A DNA stretch of 64,000 bases. It comes from Mycobacterium paraense (lineage in GTDB: Bacteria > Actinomycetota > Actinomycetes > Mycobacteriales > Mycobacteriaceae). Location of the stretch: the NCBI RefSeq assembly GCF_002101815.1, contig NZ_LQPM01000008.1, positions 62,001-126,000 of the forward strand, given 5' to 3'. Positions 37,309-45,503 of the stretch are shown here, piece after piece. The notes beneath the pieces are model-generated. The model saw only the letters and a program-made list of their open reading frames with translations. It was not told where the DNA came from and searched no databases. How positions within the stretch are numbered: the stretch's first letter is position 1; each line of letters begins with the position of its first letter. A program made the translations under genes and the position numbers.

Positions 37309-38829
37309 TCAGCCGAAGTTGGGCGGCGGAATGAGGTGCAGCACGTTGCCGGCGGCGCCGCTGAGTACGGACAGCAGCGTCGTGCTCGACTGGCCCAACG
37401 AGATGTTCAGGCCCGGATTGATCGACGGCACCCACGGATAGGTGTTCGGGAAGTACGACGGGGACAACAGCCCCGACTCCACGCCGATTTCGACGGCGGC
37501 GCCGTACGGACCTTGCACCGCGCCCAGGGCGAGGTCGGGGATGACCGTGAAGGGATTCGGGATGTCGAACAGCCCTGCCGGAGTCGGAATGTTGGCGTAG
37601 TTGGCGCCGGGTCCGTAGTCCGCGTAGCCCAGGTCGACGAGAACCCGCAGGTCCGGCTGGAAGATGTCGGCGATCGGCGGGCCGGCGTAGGGGATGGCGC
37701 GGATCGGCTCCAGCAGCGGCAGGTTCTGCGACATGAGCATGTAGTACTTGGTGCTGCCGGTGTAGTCGGGCGAGGTCGGCAGCTGCACCGCGGTCGCGAC
37801 CTGGGTCGCCGTCAGGTCCGGATAGCTCCCATGGACAAAGAAGTAGCCCATGAACGCGTTGAGGTCGGAGACGAGGTTGAGCGGGTACTGGGGCAGGTCG
37901 GCGATGCCGTCGTACTGGAGCGTGTAAATCGAGGTCGGGTACGGGGAATTCGGCGGGGTCGCGCCGTTGAACGCGACGTCCAGGAACGGGATGTAGAAGC
38001 CGGGGAAGCGCTCCAGGATCCCGCCGACGGGGTTGTTGGGATCGCCGATCAGGACGAAGGACAACTGGCCGGGATTCGAGAAAGGCGAGCCCGCGGCCAT
38101 CAGGTTGCGTATCTCGTTGGTGGCGATCGTGGCGCTCTGCGAATAGCCGAAAACGACGGCGCTGTTGTTCGGCTGGCCGTTGAGCGTGGAGTAGATCGCG
38201 TTGTTGAGCAGCGTGACGCCCTTGGCGACGGATTGGCCGAACGTCATGTTGCCGAGGTTCGGTGTCACCGGCCAGAACTGCTCGGGCGTGAAGAGACCCT
38301 GGACGATCGCGGATCCGAACGCCGGTTTGATGTAGGCGTTGTAGACGCTGTTGACGTAGAAGGGGTCCGGCTGCGGGTTGTTGGTGCCGCCCATGATCAA
38401 CGCGTACAGCGGGTCCCCGGCCGGCGAAGTGACCATCGACGCCAGCACACTGGGGCCCGTCGACGCGCCACCGGTGAGCGCCGTCGTGCCCAGCATCGCC
38501 CGCAGCGGCGCGGTGACCTCGTTGGAAATCCCCGCGACGAGCGCCGCGTTGGCGGCCTCGGCCTGCGCGTAGCTGCTCGCGGCGGCCGCCAGCGCCCGGG
38601 TGAATTCGGTGTGGAAAGTGGCGGCCTGGGAAAGGGTCGCCTGGTATTGCTGGCCGTAGGCGCCGAACAGAGTCGCGATCGCCGCCGACACCTCGTCCTC
38701 GGCCGCCGCCACCAGGCCGGTTGTCTGGCCCGCCGCGCCGGCGCGGGCGGCGTTGATCGCCGATCCGATGGTCTGCACGTCGGCGGCCGTCGAGGCCAGC
38801 GTCTCGGGTGTGCTGATTAACTGCGACAT
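37309..38829 (-). CDS. PE4: PE family protein with PE-PPE hydrolase domain, PE4/PE3 equivalent
   Basis: A 506-residue protein with the PE domain (YxxxE at 87-91) and a PE-PPE hydrolase domain, nucleophile Ser230 in GYSQS; FVHGSYPDL and QYDGIADLPQYPL supply probable His and Asp. M. tuberculosis has two adjacent genes here, PE3 (468 residues) and PE4 (502); only one is present, and its length is closer to PE4, but it may equal either. GGAAGGACGGGGAG precedes the ATG at 38829. The 133-base gap upstream shows no clear site. Confidence 0.87.
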   Translation of the reverse strand: MSQLISTPETLASTAADVQTIGSAINAARAGAAGQTTGLVAAAEDEVSAAIATLFGAYGQQYQATLSQAATFHTEFTRALAAAASSYAQAEAANAALVAGISNEVTAPLRAMLGTTALTGGASTGPSVLASMVTSPAGDPLYALIMGGTNNPQPDPFYVNSVYNAYIKPAFGSAIVQGLFTPEQFWPVTPNLGNMTFGQSVAKGVTLLNNAIYSTLNGQPNNSAVVFGYSQSATIATNEIRNLMAAGSPFSNPGQLSFVLIGDPNNPVGGILERFPGFYIPFLDVAFNGATPPNSPYPTSIYTLQYDGIADLPQYPLNLVSDLNAFMGYFFVHGSYPDLTATQVATAVQLPTSPDYTGSTKYYMLMSQNLPLLEPIRAIPYAGPPIADIFQPDLRVLVDLGYADYGPGANYANIPTPAGLFDIPNPFTVIPDLALGAVQGPYGAAVEIGVESGLLSPSYFPNTYPWVPSINPGLNISLGQSSTTLLSVLSGAAGNVLHLIPPPNFG

Positions 38830-38962
38830 CTCCCCGTCCTTCCCCACAGACTGGGACCCCGCCCGGTCAAACAGACTTATCCGCGACCGTGGGTATTAGG
38901 TACTGACCGAGACTAGAGCCGTCCCGGCAGGAAATCTGGCGTTTTGCGCAAGTTTGCCGGAG

Positions 38963-39862
38963 CTACATCTGCGCGTGCTTCAGATGCCGGTCGAGGAACG
39001 CGATCTGGTCCTGCACCACGCGCCCGAACGCGTCGTCCACATAGATCGCAAAGTGGCCCTCGGGATACATCCTGACCTCGCCGCGCGGCGCCTTGGCCGC
39101 ATAGCGCAACGTGGGCACCGCGGGCGCCACCGAATCGGCTTCGCACACGCAGAACAGGATCGGGCAGCCGATCTTTGCGGCGGCGCGCCCCGGCCGGTAG
39201 GTGATCACCTTCAACGCGAACCGGGCGGCGACCTCGTTCGGCACCGACTGGCCCTCGGGAACCAGCCGCAGATAGCCGGGGTAGGCGTCGGGGGCGTTCA
39301 TCAAGGCGACCTCGCCGGGTTTGCCCGCCGCGGCCACCAGCACCGGTGGCCGGCCGAGCCGGGCCGCGATGAGGTCACGCGCCGCCAGGACACCGATGCG
39401 CGCGAAGATCACCGGGCTCAGCGTGCGCGCGGACGCGACGCCGTCGGTGAACGGGCACTGGGCCACGACGGCCTTGATGCCCGGCACCCGCGCCGCCGTC
39501 GCGATCACGTGCCCGCCGCCAAACGACGTGCCCCACAGGCCGATTCGATCGGGGTCGATGCCGTCCAGGGTGCGCCCGTACGCGATCGCCGCCGCCCAGT
39601 CCGCGAGCTGCATCTTGATGTCGAGCAGTTGGCGCGGCCGGCCCCCGCTGTCGCCGAAGTTGCGGTAGTCGAACACCAGGCAGGCGTAGCCGGCGGCGCT
39701 GAACCGTTCGGCATAGGCGTCCAGGCGCATGGTGCGCACCGCACCCAAGCCGTGCGCCATCACCACCAGCGGCGCCGGACCGCCGCCATTGGAGGGGCGG
39801 TAGAGCCATGCGCTGATCCGGTCGTCGCCGGAGACGAATTGGACGTCCTCGCGTTGTGCCAC
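38963..39862 (-). CDS. Alpha/beta hydrolase (dienelactone-hydrolase/peptidase-like)
   Basis: A 299-residue alpha/beta hydrolase. The nucleophile elbow is GTSFGGGH; probable acid and base are the Asp in CEADSVAP and the His in YPEGHFAIY. MAHGLGAVRTMRLDAYAERFSAAGYACLVFDYRNFGDS forms the oxyanion region. There is no signal peptide, so it is a cytosolic esterase, thioesterase or peptidase-like enzyme. It starts with GTG, divergent from the DapB-like gene across 104 bases that hold two inverted repeats. Confidence 0.85.
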   Translation of the reverse strand: MAQREDVQFVSGDDRISAWLYRPSNGGGPAPLVVMAHGLGAVRTMRLDAYAERFSAAGYACLVFDYRNFGDSGGRPRQLLDIKMQLADWAAAIAYGRTLDGIDPDRIGLWGTSFGGGHVIATAARVPGIKAVVAQCPFTDGVASARTLSPVIFARIGVLAARDLIAARLGRPPVLVAAAGKPGEVALMNAPDAYPGYLRLVPEGQSVPNEVAARFALKVITYRPGRAAAKIGCPILFCVCEADSVAPAVPTLRYAAKAPRGEVRMYPEGHFAIYVDDAFGRVVQDQIAFLDRHLKHAQM

Positions 39863-39912
39863 AGCTTGTCAATTCTGCCCGGTGCGATATCGGGTCCGGT
39901 AGGCGCCTGAGA

Positions 39913-39944
39913 AGTAGTGGACTACTGTCTAGAAACGTTTCGAG
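39913..39944. promoter_or_regulatory. Two inverted repeats upstream of the DapB-like operon
   Basis: AGTAG-TGGA-CTACT (39913-39926) is followed by the palindrome GAAACGTTTC (39932-39941), which extends to 39929-39944 with one mismatch. They lie 23-54 bases before the ATG at 39967, at the likely promoter. The second resembles TetR-type operators but does not fit the KstR consensus. Confidence 0.5.
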
Positions 39945-39966
39945 CGTTCGAGGGACGGAGACTCTG

Positions 39967-41067
39967 ATGGCCATCCGCGTCGCGCACGTCGGCACCGGAA
40001 ATGTCGGGGGGCTGGCCCTGGCCGAACTGATCACCAACCCGCGGTTCGAGCTGACGGGCGTCTGCGTCTCCACGCCGGAGAAGGTCGGCAAGGACGCCGG
40101 GGAACTGTGCGGCGTCGGCCTGGATACCCCGACCGTGACGGGCGTCGCCGCGGTCGGCGACCTCGACGCGATTGTCGCCACCAAGCCCGAGTGCGTCGTC
40201 TACTGCGCGATGGGCGACACCCGCCTGCCCGACGCGATGGCCGACGTGATGCGCATCCTGGCCGCCGGGATCAACGTCGTCGGGTCCTCGCCGGGCCTGC
40301 TGCAATACCCGTGGGGCGTGATGCCCGACAAGTACATCGCCCGCGTCGAAGACGCTGCGCGGCAAGGAAATTCGAGCGTCTTCATCACCGGTGTCGATCC
40401 CGGGTTCATCAACGACCTCATCCCGTTCGCGCTGGCGGGCACCTGTCAGAGCATCGAGCAGGTGCGCTGCATGGAGATCGCCGATTACGCCACCTACGAC
40501 GGCGCCGAGGTCATGCACTACATGGGGTTCGGCAGGCCCCTCGACGAGATGCCGATGCTGCTGCAGCCGGGAGTGCTCAGCATTGCCTGGGGCACGGCGA
40601 TCCGTCAGCTGGCGGCCGGCCTCGGCATCGAGATCGACGAGATCACCGACTCGTGCCAGCGCGAACCGGCGCCCGAGGACTTCGAGATCGCGGTCGGGCC
40701 CGTGGCCAAGGGCACCATGGCCGCGCTCCAGTTCGAGATCCGCGGCATGTCCGCGGGCCACCCGGCCATCGTCATCGAGCACATCACCCGGTTGCGCCCC
40801 GACCTGCGGCCCGACTGGCCGCAGCCGGCTTCCGGCGGCGGCTCCTATCGCGTCGAGATCACCGGGGAACCGTCCTACGCCGTCGACGTCGTCCCGAGCA
40901 GCCGCAAGGGCGACCACAACCACGCCGCGATCGTCGGCGCGGCCGGGCGCATCGTCAACGCCATCCCCTCGGTGATCGCGGCCCCGCCCGGCATCCGCAC
41001 CACGCTCGACCTTCCGCTGGTCACCGGCAAAGGTCTTTACGCCCCGAACAACCTGGTAGTCACGTAA
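39967..41067 (+). CDS. DapB-like NAD(P)H-dependent amine/opine-type dehydrogenase
   Basis: A 366-residue protein with an N-terminal Rossmann domain (RVAHVGTGNVGGLALAELITNPRFEL) of the dihydrodipicolinate-reductase type and a C-terminal sheet domain. It is related to 2,4-diaminopentanoate dehydrogenase and to a large set of uncharacterised mycobacterial oxidoreductases. It is not the lysine-pathway DapB, which is shorter. It is followed after 17 bases by an SDR, and two inverted repeats lie upstream. The substrate is unknown. Confidence 0.8.
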   Translation: MAIRVAHVGTGNVGGLALAELITNPRFELTGVCVSTPEKVGKDAGELCGVGLDTPTVTGVAAVGDLDAIVATKPECVVYCAMGDTRLPDAMADVMRILAAGINVVGSSPGLLQYPWGVMPDKYIARVEDAARQGNSSVFITGVDPGFINDLIPFALAGTCQSIEQVRCMEIADYATYDGAEVMHYMGFGRPLDEMPMLLQPGVLSIAWGTAIRQLAAGLGIEIDEITDSCQREPAPEDFEIAVGPVAKGTMAALQFEIRGMSAGHPAIVIEHITRLRPDLRPDWPQPASGGGSYRVEITGEPSYAVDVVPSSRKGDHNHAAIVGAAGRIVNAIPSVIAAPPGIRTTLDLPLVTGKGLYAPNNLVVT

Positions 41068-41084
41068 CCGAAAGGAGCCCCGCA

Positions 41085-41825
41085 GTGGGACGGGTAGACG
41101 GCAAAGTTGCGCTCATCAGCGGTGGCGCCCGGGGGATGGGCGCCTCGCACGCGCGGATGCTCGTGGACGAGGGCGCCAAGGTGGTGATCGGCGACATCCT
41201 CGATGACGAGGGCAAGGCGCTGGCCGACGAGCTCGGCGAGGCCGCGCGGTATGTCCACCTTGACGTCACCCAGCCCGACCAGTGGGACGCCGCGGTGGCG
41301 ACGGCCACCGGCGAATTCGGCAGGCTCAACGTGTTGGTCAACAACGCCGGCATCGTGGCGCTGGGGCAGCTCAGAAATTTCGATCTGGGCAAGTGGCAGA
41401 AGGTGATTGACGTCAACCTGACCGGCACCTTCCTGGGCATGCGGGTCGCCGTCGATCCCATGACCGAGGCCGGGGGCGGGTCGATCATCAACGTGTCGTC
41501 GATCGAGGGCCTGCGCGGCGCGCCCGCGGTGCACCCGTACGTCGCGTCGAAGTGGGCGGTGCGCGGCCTGGCGAAGTCGGCGGCACTGGAACTCGCGCCG
41601 TTCAACATCCGTGTCAACTCGATACACCCGGGTTTCATCCGCACCCCGATGACCGCGAAGCTGCCCGAGGACATGGTCACCGTCCCGCTGGGCCGCCCGG
41701 GCGAGTCGCGCGAAGTGTCGACGTTCGTGCTGTTCCTCGCCAGCGACGAGTCCTCCTACACGACAGGCAGCGAGTTCGTCATGGACGGCGGACTGGTCAC
41801 CGACGTGCCGCACAAGGCGTTCTGA
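41085..41825 (+). CDS. SDR, hydroxysteroid-dehydrogenase-like (FabG3-like)
   Basis: A 246-residue classical SDR: SGGARGMG cofactor motif (12-19), NNAG (86-89), catalytic Ser139, Tyr152 and Lys156. Its start MGRVDGKVALISGGARGMGASHAR and the DVTQPDQW block resemble M. tuberculosis FabG3 (Rv2002), a 3alpha,20beta-hydroxysteroid dehydrogenase. The GTG start follows AAAGGAG. It lies 17 bases after the DapB-like gene; a perfect 16-bp palindrome follows it. Confidence 0.88.
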   Translation: MGRVDGKVALISGGARGMGASHARMLVDEGAKVVIGDILDDEGKALADELGEAARYVHLDVTQPDQWDAAVATATGEFGRLNVLVNNAGIVALGQLRNFDLGKWQKVIDVNLTGTFLGMRVAVDPMTEAGGGSIINVSSIEGLRGAPAVHPYVASKWAVRGLAKSAALELAPFNIRVNSIHPGFIRTPMTAKLPEDMVTVPLGRPGESREVSTFVLFLASDESSYTTGSEFVMDGGLVTDVPHKAF

Positions 41826-41863
41826 CCCTTCCCGGCCGCTTCCCTATTCGACGTGTGTTTAAG

Positions 41864-41879
41864 CCCCGCGATCGCGGGG
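41864..41879 (+). terminator. Perfect 16-bp palindrome after the SDR
   Basis: CCCCGCGATCGCGGGG, 38 bases after the SDR stop, followed by AATTACG. It can form a very stable GC hairpin. It lies 52 bases upstream of the whiB-like gene, so a control role for that gene is the alternative. Confidence 0.5.
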
Positions 41880-41931
41880 AATTACGCATTGACCTGCGGG
41901 GAGTCCTCGGGCCGGAAGAAGGGATCAGCTC

Positions 41932-42351
41932 ATGTCAGTGTCAACCCTCGCCGGTCGGAGAACGTACGGTACCGGCGTCCGCGGGCTCGTCCGCAGCGCG
42001 GACGAGGACGACCCGGCCCGATGGGTGTCGCGAGCGTTGTGCACCGCCACCGACGGTGACGGCCTCTTCGTCACCGGTGCCGCCCAGCGCAAGGCCGCGG
42101 CGTTCTGCCGGCGCTGCCCGGTCATGCGGGAGTGCGCGGCGGAAGCGTTGGACAACAACGTGGAATTCGGTGTGTGGGGCGGCATGACGGAGCGCCAGCG
42201 GCGAGCCCTCCTGCAGCGGCATCCCGAGGTGGCGTCCTGGTCGAAGTTCCTGAGCAGCGTCGAGTCGACCGAGTTGCGCCGCATGCTGCGGGTCGGGGGG
42301 CGCCCGGCCGTCGCGTCCGGCGCGGAGGACATGTCGCTGTTTTGGCTCTAG
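41932..42351 (+). CDS. WhiB-family iron-sulfur regulator, WhiB4-like
   Basis: A 139-residue WhiB protein. Cys37, Cys59, Cys62 and Cys68 (C-X21-C-X2-C-X5-C) hold a [4Fe-4S] cluster, and GVWGG (80-84) is the family turn. ALDNNVEFGVWGGMTERQRRALLQRHPEVASWSKFL resembles WhiB4, a redox sensor, but the tail beyond about residue 105 is different and longer. WhiB4 itself lies elsewhere in M. tuberculosis (Rv3681c), so this is probably a paralogue. Ribosome site GGAAGAAGGG. It stands alone, just before the Rv0161 equivalent. Confidence 0.9.
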   Translation: MSVSTLAGRRTYGTGVRGLVRSADEDDPARWVSRALCTATDGDGLFVTGAAQRKAAAFCRRCPVMRECAAEALDNNVEFGVWGGMTERQRRALLQRHPEVASWSKFLSSVESTELRRMLRVGGRPAVASGAEDMSLFWL

Positions 42352-42376
42352 TCGGCGCGGTGCTATAACCGCGAGC

Positions 42377-43726
42377 ATGCCGGGCAGCCTTGCGGACCTG
42401 ACGGGGATCGTCGGTTCCAATCACGTCATCACCGATACCGACGTGCTGGCCGGCCGCAGCATCGACCACACCGGCCGCTACCGCGGGCGGGCCAGCGCGC
42501 TGGTGCGGCCCGGGTCCGCGGAGGAGGTCGCCGCGGTGCTGAGGGTGTGCCGCGACGCCGGGGCGAACGTGACGGTGCAGGGCGGCCGCACCTCGCTGGT
42601 GGCCGGCACCGTCCCCGAGCACGACGACGTGTTGCTGTCCACCGAACGGCTTGGCGCCGTCGGCGACGTCGACACCGTCGAGCGCCGCGTCGAGGCAGGC
42701 GCCGGCGCGCCGCTGGCCGCCGTTCAAAGTGCCGCCACCGCGGCGGGTTTGGTGTTCGGCGTGGACCTGGCGGCGCGCGACACGGCGACGGTCGGCGGCA
42801 TGGCCTCGACTAACGCCGGCGGCCTGCGGACGGTCCGGTACGGCAACATGGGGGAGCAAGTCGTCGGCCTGCAGGTGGCGCTGCCCGACGGTTCGCTGAT
42901 GCGCCGCCACAGCCGGGTGCGCAGCGACAACACCGGCTACGACCTGCCGGCGCTGTTCGTGGGCGCCGAGGGCACCCTGGGCGTGATCACCGCGCTGGAC
43001 CTGCGGTTGCACCCCACGCCGTCGCATCGGGTGACGGCGGTCTGCGGGTTCGCCGACCTCGAGGCGCTGGTCGACGCCGGCCGCTGTTTTCGGGACGTCG
43101 ACGGGATCGCGGCGCTGGAGCTGATCGACGGCCGCGCCGCGGCGCTGACCGCCGAACACCTCGGCGTCGGCCCACCGGTAACCGCCGACTGGCTGCTGCT
43201 GGTCGAGCTGGCCGCCGACCACGACCAGACCGATCGCCTCGCCGACCTGTTGGGCGGCGTGCGGCTGTGCGGCGAACCCGCGGTGGGCGTGGATGTCGCT
43301 GCGCAGCAACGGTTGTGGCGCGTGCGGGAAGCCCTCGCCGACGTGCTCGGGGTGTACGGGCCGCCGCTGAAGTTCGACGTGTCGTTGCCGCTGTCTTCCA
43401 TCGGCGAATTCGCAAGGGCGGCGGCCGATTTGATCGGCACGCACGCCCCCGAGGCGTTGCCGGTGCTGTTCGGCCACATCGGCGAGGGCAACCTGCACCT
43501 CAACGTGCTGCGCTGCCCGGCCGAGCGGGAGCGGGAGCTGTACGAGCCGATGATGGACCTCATCGCGCGGTCCGGGGGCAACGTCAGCTCCGAGCACGGC
43601 GTCGGCAGTCGCAAGCGCCCGTACCTGGGCATGTCGCGGGAGCCGGCCGACATCGCCGCGATGCGGGCGGTCAAGGCGGCGCTGGACCCGACCGGCTACC
43701 TCAACGCCGCGGTGCTGTTCGACTGA
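42377..43726 (+). CDS. FAD-linked oxidase, glycolate-oxidase/D-lactate dehydrogenase type (Rv0161 equivalent)
   Basis: A 449-residue protein, the same length as Rv0161. The PCMH-type FAD-binding domain has VTVQGGRTSLVAGTVPEHDDVLLSTERL and ATVGGMASTNAGGLRTVRYGNMGEQVVGLQV; the C-terminal domain has HIGEGNLHLNVLRC and SSEHGVGSRKRPYLGMS, with histidines usual in D-2-hydroxyacid dehydrogenases. It oxidises a 2-hydroxy acid to the 2-oxo acid. It lies 15 bases before a small F420-type gene. It marks the left edge of the island. Confidence 0.92.
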   Translation: MPGSLADLTGIVGSNHVITDTDVLAGRSIDHTGRYRGRASALVRPGSAEEVAAVLRVCRDAGANVTVQGGRTSLVAGTVPEHDDVLLSTERLGAVGDVDTVERRVEAGAGAPLAAVQSAATAAGLVFGVDLAARDTATVGGMASTNAGGLRTVRYGNMGEQVVGLQVALPDGSLMRRHSRVRSDNTGYDLPALFVGAEGTLGVITALDLRLHPTPSHRVTAVCGFADLEALVDAGRCFRDVDGIAALELIDGRAAALTAEHLGVGPPVTADWLLLVELAADHDQTDRLADLLGGVRLCGEPAVGVDVAAQQRLWRVREALADVLGVYGPPLKFDVSLPLSSIGEFARAAADLIGTHAPEALPVLFGHIGEGNLHLNVLRCPAERERELYEPMMDLIARSGGNVSSEHGVGSRKRPYLGMSREPADIAAMRAVKAALDPTGYLNAAVLFD

Positions 43727-43741
43727 CATACGCTGGAATTC

Positions 43742-44092
43742 ATGGCATCTGGAATCTTCGACACCCCCATTGCCGGAATCATCAACCGTTTCTTTGGCGG
43801 CATGATCGACGCGCCCGTCGTCGGGCCGCTGGTGCGACGCGGGTTGATCAAGATTCGCTACGTCGGCAGGCGTTCGGGTAAGACGATCCAGACCCCGGTC
43901 GGGTACCGGCGCTCCGGCGACGGCATCGTCATCAACGTCATGTCGCCCGACAGCAAGACCTGGTGGCGCAACTTCCTCGGCGCGGGCGGGCCCATCACGC
44001 TGCTCAACTTCGACGGCGCCGACCGCACCGGACACGCGGTCGCCAGCCGCGACGAGAGGGGCCGCGTCAGCGTCGCGGTGCAGCTCGACTAG
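43742..44092 (+). CDS. Deazaflavin (F420)-dependent nitroreductase-family protein
   Basis: A 116-residue single-domain protein of the split beta-barrel Ddn group. RYVGRRSGKTIQTPVGYRRSGDGIVINVMSPDSKTWWRNFLGAGGPITLLNFDG is the family core with the basic cofactor-binding stretch. Members bind F420 or fatty acids, and some activate nitroimidazoles. It lies 15 bases after the FAD-linked oxidase gene. Its stop interlocks with that of the convergent TetR gene. Confidence 0.88.
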   Translation: MASGIFDTPIAGIINRFFGGMIDAPVVGPLVRRGLIKIRYVGRRSGKTIQTPVGYRRSGDGIVINVMSPDSKTWWRNFLGAGGPITLLNFDGADRTGHAVASRDERGRVSVAVQLD

Positions 44093-44619
44093 GTGCTGCC
44101 CTTGATCCCGACGGCGTGACGCAACTGCTCCAGGAACTGGTCGGCGTCGTCGCTTCGGACGATGTAGTGCGAGATCGCGATCCTGATGACCGTCGCCGCC
44201 TTCACCGCGGCATTGGGTCCGGACAGGTGCCGTTGCAGCCCGGCGCGCATCTCCGGGATGACGCGGCCGAACTGGGCGACGGTGTGCTCGGGCTCGACGT
44301 CGACCATGCGCACACCGGAGTACGAATGCTGGAACTCGACGATGAAGCGCAGCACGGCGTCGAGCTTGTCGACCCCCTTCAGCCCGGCGGTGGCCCTGAC
44401 CAACCCGCTCTCGAAGGCCTGCCGCTCGTATTGTGAAAACGCCGACAGCAGTTCCTCTTTGGACGCGAACCAGCGGTACAGCGTGGGGCGCGACACCCCC
44501 GCCTGGGCGGCCACCTCGGACAGGCTCAGCTTGGTCTGGCCGTTGCGGCCGAGTACTTCGGCGGTGGCATCGAGGATGCGCTGACGCGTCGAGGTGTCGA
44601 TCTCTGCCGCTTGGCTCAT
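44089..44619 (-). CDS. TetR-family regulator of the catabolic island
   Basis: A 176-residue TetR protein with helix-turn-helix LSLSEVAAQAGVSRPTLYRWFASKEELLSAF. The ATG at 44619 gives the normal length. The first copy of the 28-bp motif lies nine bases upstream. Read on the minus strand that motif holds GTGACA, 16 bases and TAAAGT, which ends seven bases before the ATG, so the message may be leaderless. Three more copies lie at other control points of the island, so this protein is the best candidate for their binder. It follows the thioesterase gene by 31 bases. Confidence 0.88.
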   Translation of the reverse strand: MSQAAEIDTSTRQRILDATAEVLGRNGQTKLSLSEVAAQAGVSRPTLYRWFASKEELLSAFSQYERQAFESGLVRATAGLKGVDKLDAVLRFIVEFQHSYSGVRMVDVEPEHTVAQFGRVIPEMRAGLQRHLSGPNAAVKAATVIRIAISHYIVRSDDADQFLEQLRHAVGIKGST

Positions 44620-44628
44620 AACAGAAAC

Positions 44629-44656
44629 TTTACGAAGTATCGCCAACGTGTCACGG
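44629..44656. promoter_or_regulatory. 28-bp island motif, copy 1 (TetR promoter)
   Basis: TTTACGAA, eight bases, AACGTGTCACGG. It differs from the other copies at a few places. Its GTGTCAC contains the stop codon of the thioesterase gene (TCA 44651-44653) and it ends just before the TetR start. It probably serves autoregulation. Confidence 0.65.
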
Positions 44657-45484
44657 TTTTTTCGTTTCCCGGCCAGGCCGCGCGCGCACCAGCACGGACT
44701 GCTGGATGGCGCCGACGGCGCCGCGCTCGTCGAACAGCGTGCCGACCGTCGTCCCGATGCCGTCCGGCCCGTAGCTGGTTTCCGCGCGAATGCCGATCCA
44801 GTCGCCGTCGGGGATCCGGAACACGTGCACGGCGAGGTCGGTGTTGAGGAAGGTCCACTTGGTGATGTCCAGCTTGCTGCCGATGCCGTTGGCGCAGTCG
44901 GCCACCGCGAAGAGCCGCTCCAGCGGCGTCATGGTCTCGCCCTTGACGAGATCCACGGTCGGGTTGATCCAGGACTCGCCCGGGCCCTCACTCAGCGGTT
45001 CGGTGAGCCAGAGCCACTCGAGGCTGTGCACGTAGTTGCGGTCCCATTCCCGCGCCTTGAGGTTGCGGTTGCGGGCCTCGGTCCGCGGTCCCGGCAGCGG
45101 GGCCGCCGAGTGGGCGACCGCCCGGGTGTCCTGCTGCTGCAACCGCCACGCGCTGGCGCGGGCCACCGGCCGCGGTTGGCCGTCGGGACCCGGGGCGAGC
45201 ATCTCGGCGCTGACCAATTCGATCTGCTTGCCGCCGCGCTGCACCTGCGAGCTCACCCACAGGTCGCCCTCGGCCGGCACCCCGCCCAGCAGGTCGATGA
45301 CGACCCGGGACAGCCGGGTGTCGGCGCGCTGGTCGCACCGTTCCAGCGCCCGCACCAGCAGCGCCGACACCGGCCCGCCGTGCTGGATCGCCGCCGACCA
45401 GGTGCCGCGGGCCAGGTCGGTGGCCCGGAACTTTTCACCCAGCGGGTCGGTGTCGTCGATCAGCTCGTAATAGGAATCCGTCAC
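44651..45484 (-). CDS. Acyl-CoA thioesterase-like protein (TesB type)
   Basis: A 277-residue double hot-dog protein of the TesB-like group: FRATDLARGTWSAAIQHGGPVSALLVRALERC in the first domain and TEPLSEGPGESWINPTVDLVKGETMTPLERLFAVADCANGIGS in the second. It would hydrolyse acyl-CoA. The GTG start has GAGAGGTGG upstream. It follows the SMP-30-like gene by 19 bases and precedes TetR, so the three form one minus-strand unit. Confidence 0.8.
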   Translation of the reverse strand: MTDSYYELIDDTDPLGEKFRATDLARGTWSAAIQHGGPVSALLVRALERCDQRADTRLSRVVIDLLGGVPAEGDLWVSSQVQRGGKQIELVSAEMLAPGPDGQPRPVARASAWRLQQQDTRAVAHSAAPLPGPRTEARNRNLKAREWDRNYVHSLEWLWLTEPLSEGPGESWINPTVDLVKGETMTPLERLFAVADCANGIGSKLDITKWTFLNTDLAVHVFRIPDGDWIGIRAETSYGPDGIGTTVGTLFDERGAVGAIQQSVLVRARPGRETKKP

Positions 45485-45503
45485 TCGTCCACCTCTCGCG
45501 GTG

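Noticed and set aside
41035..41063. TTTACG...GTCACG at the end of the DapB-like gene
   Set aside because: The two halves are two bases further apart than in the real copies, the sequence is coding, and no gene start requires a site there.
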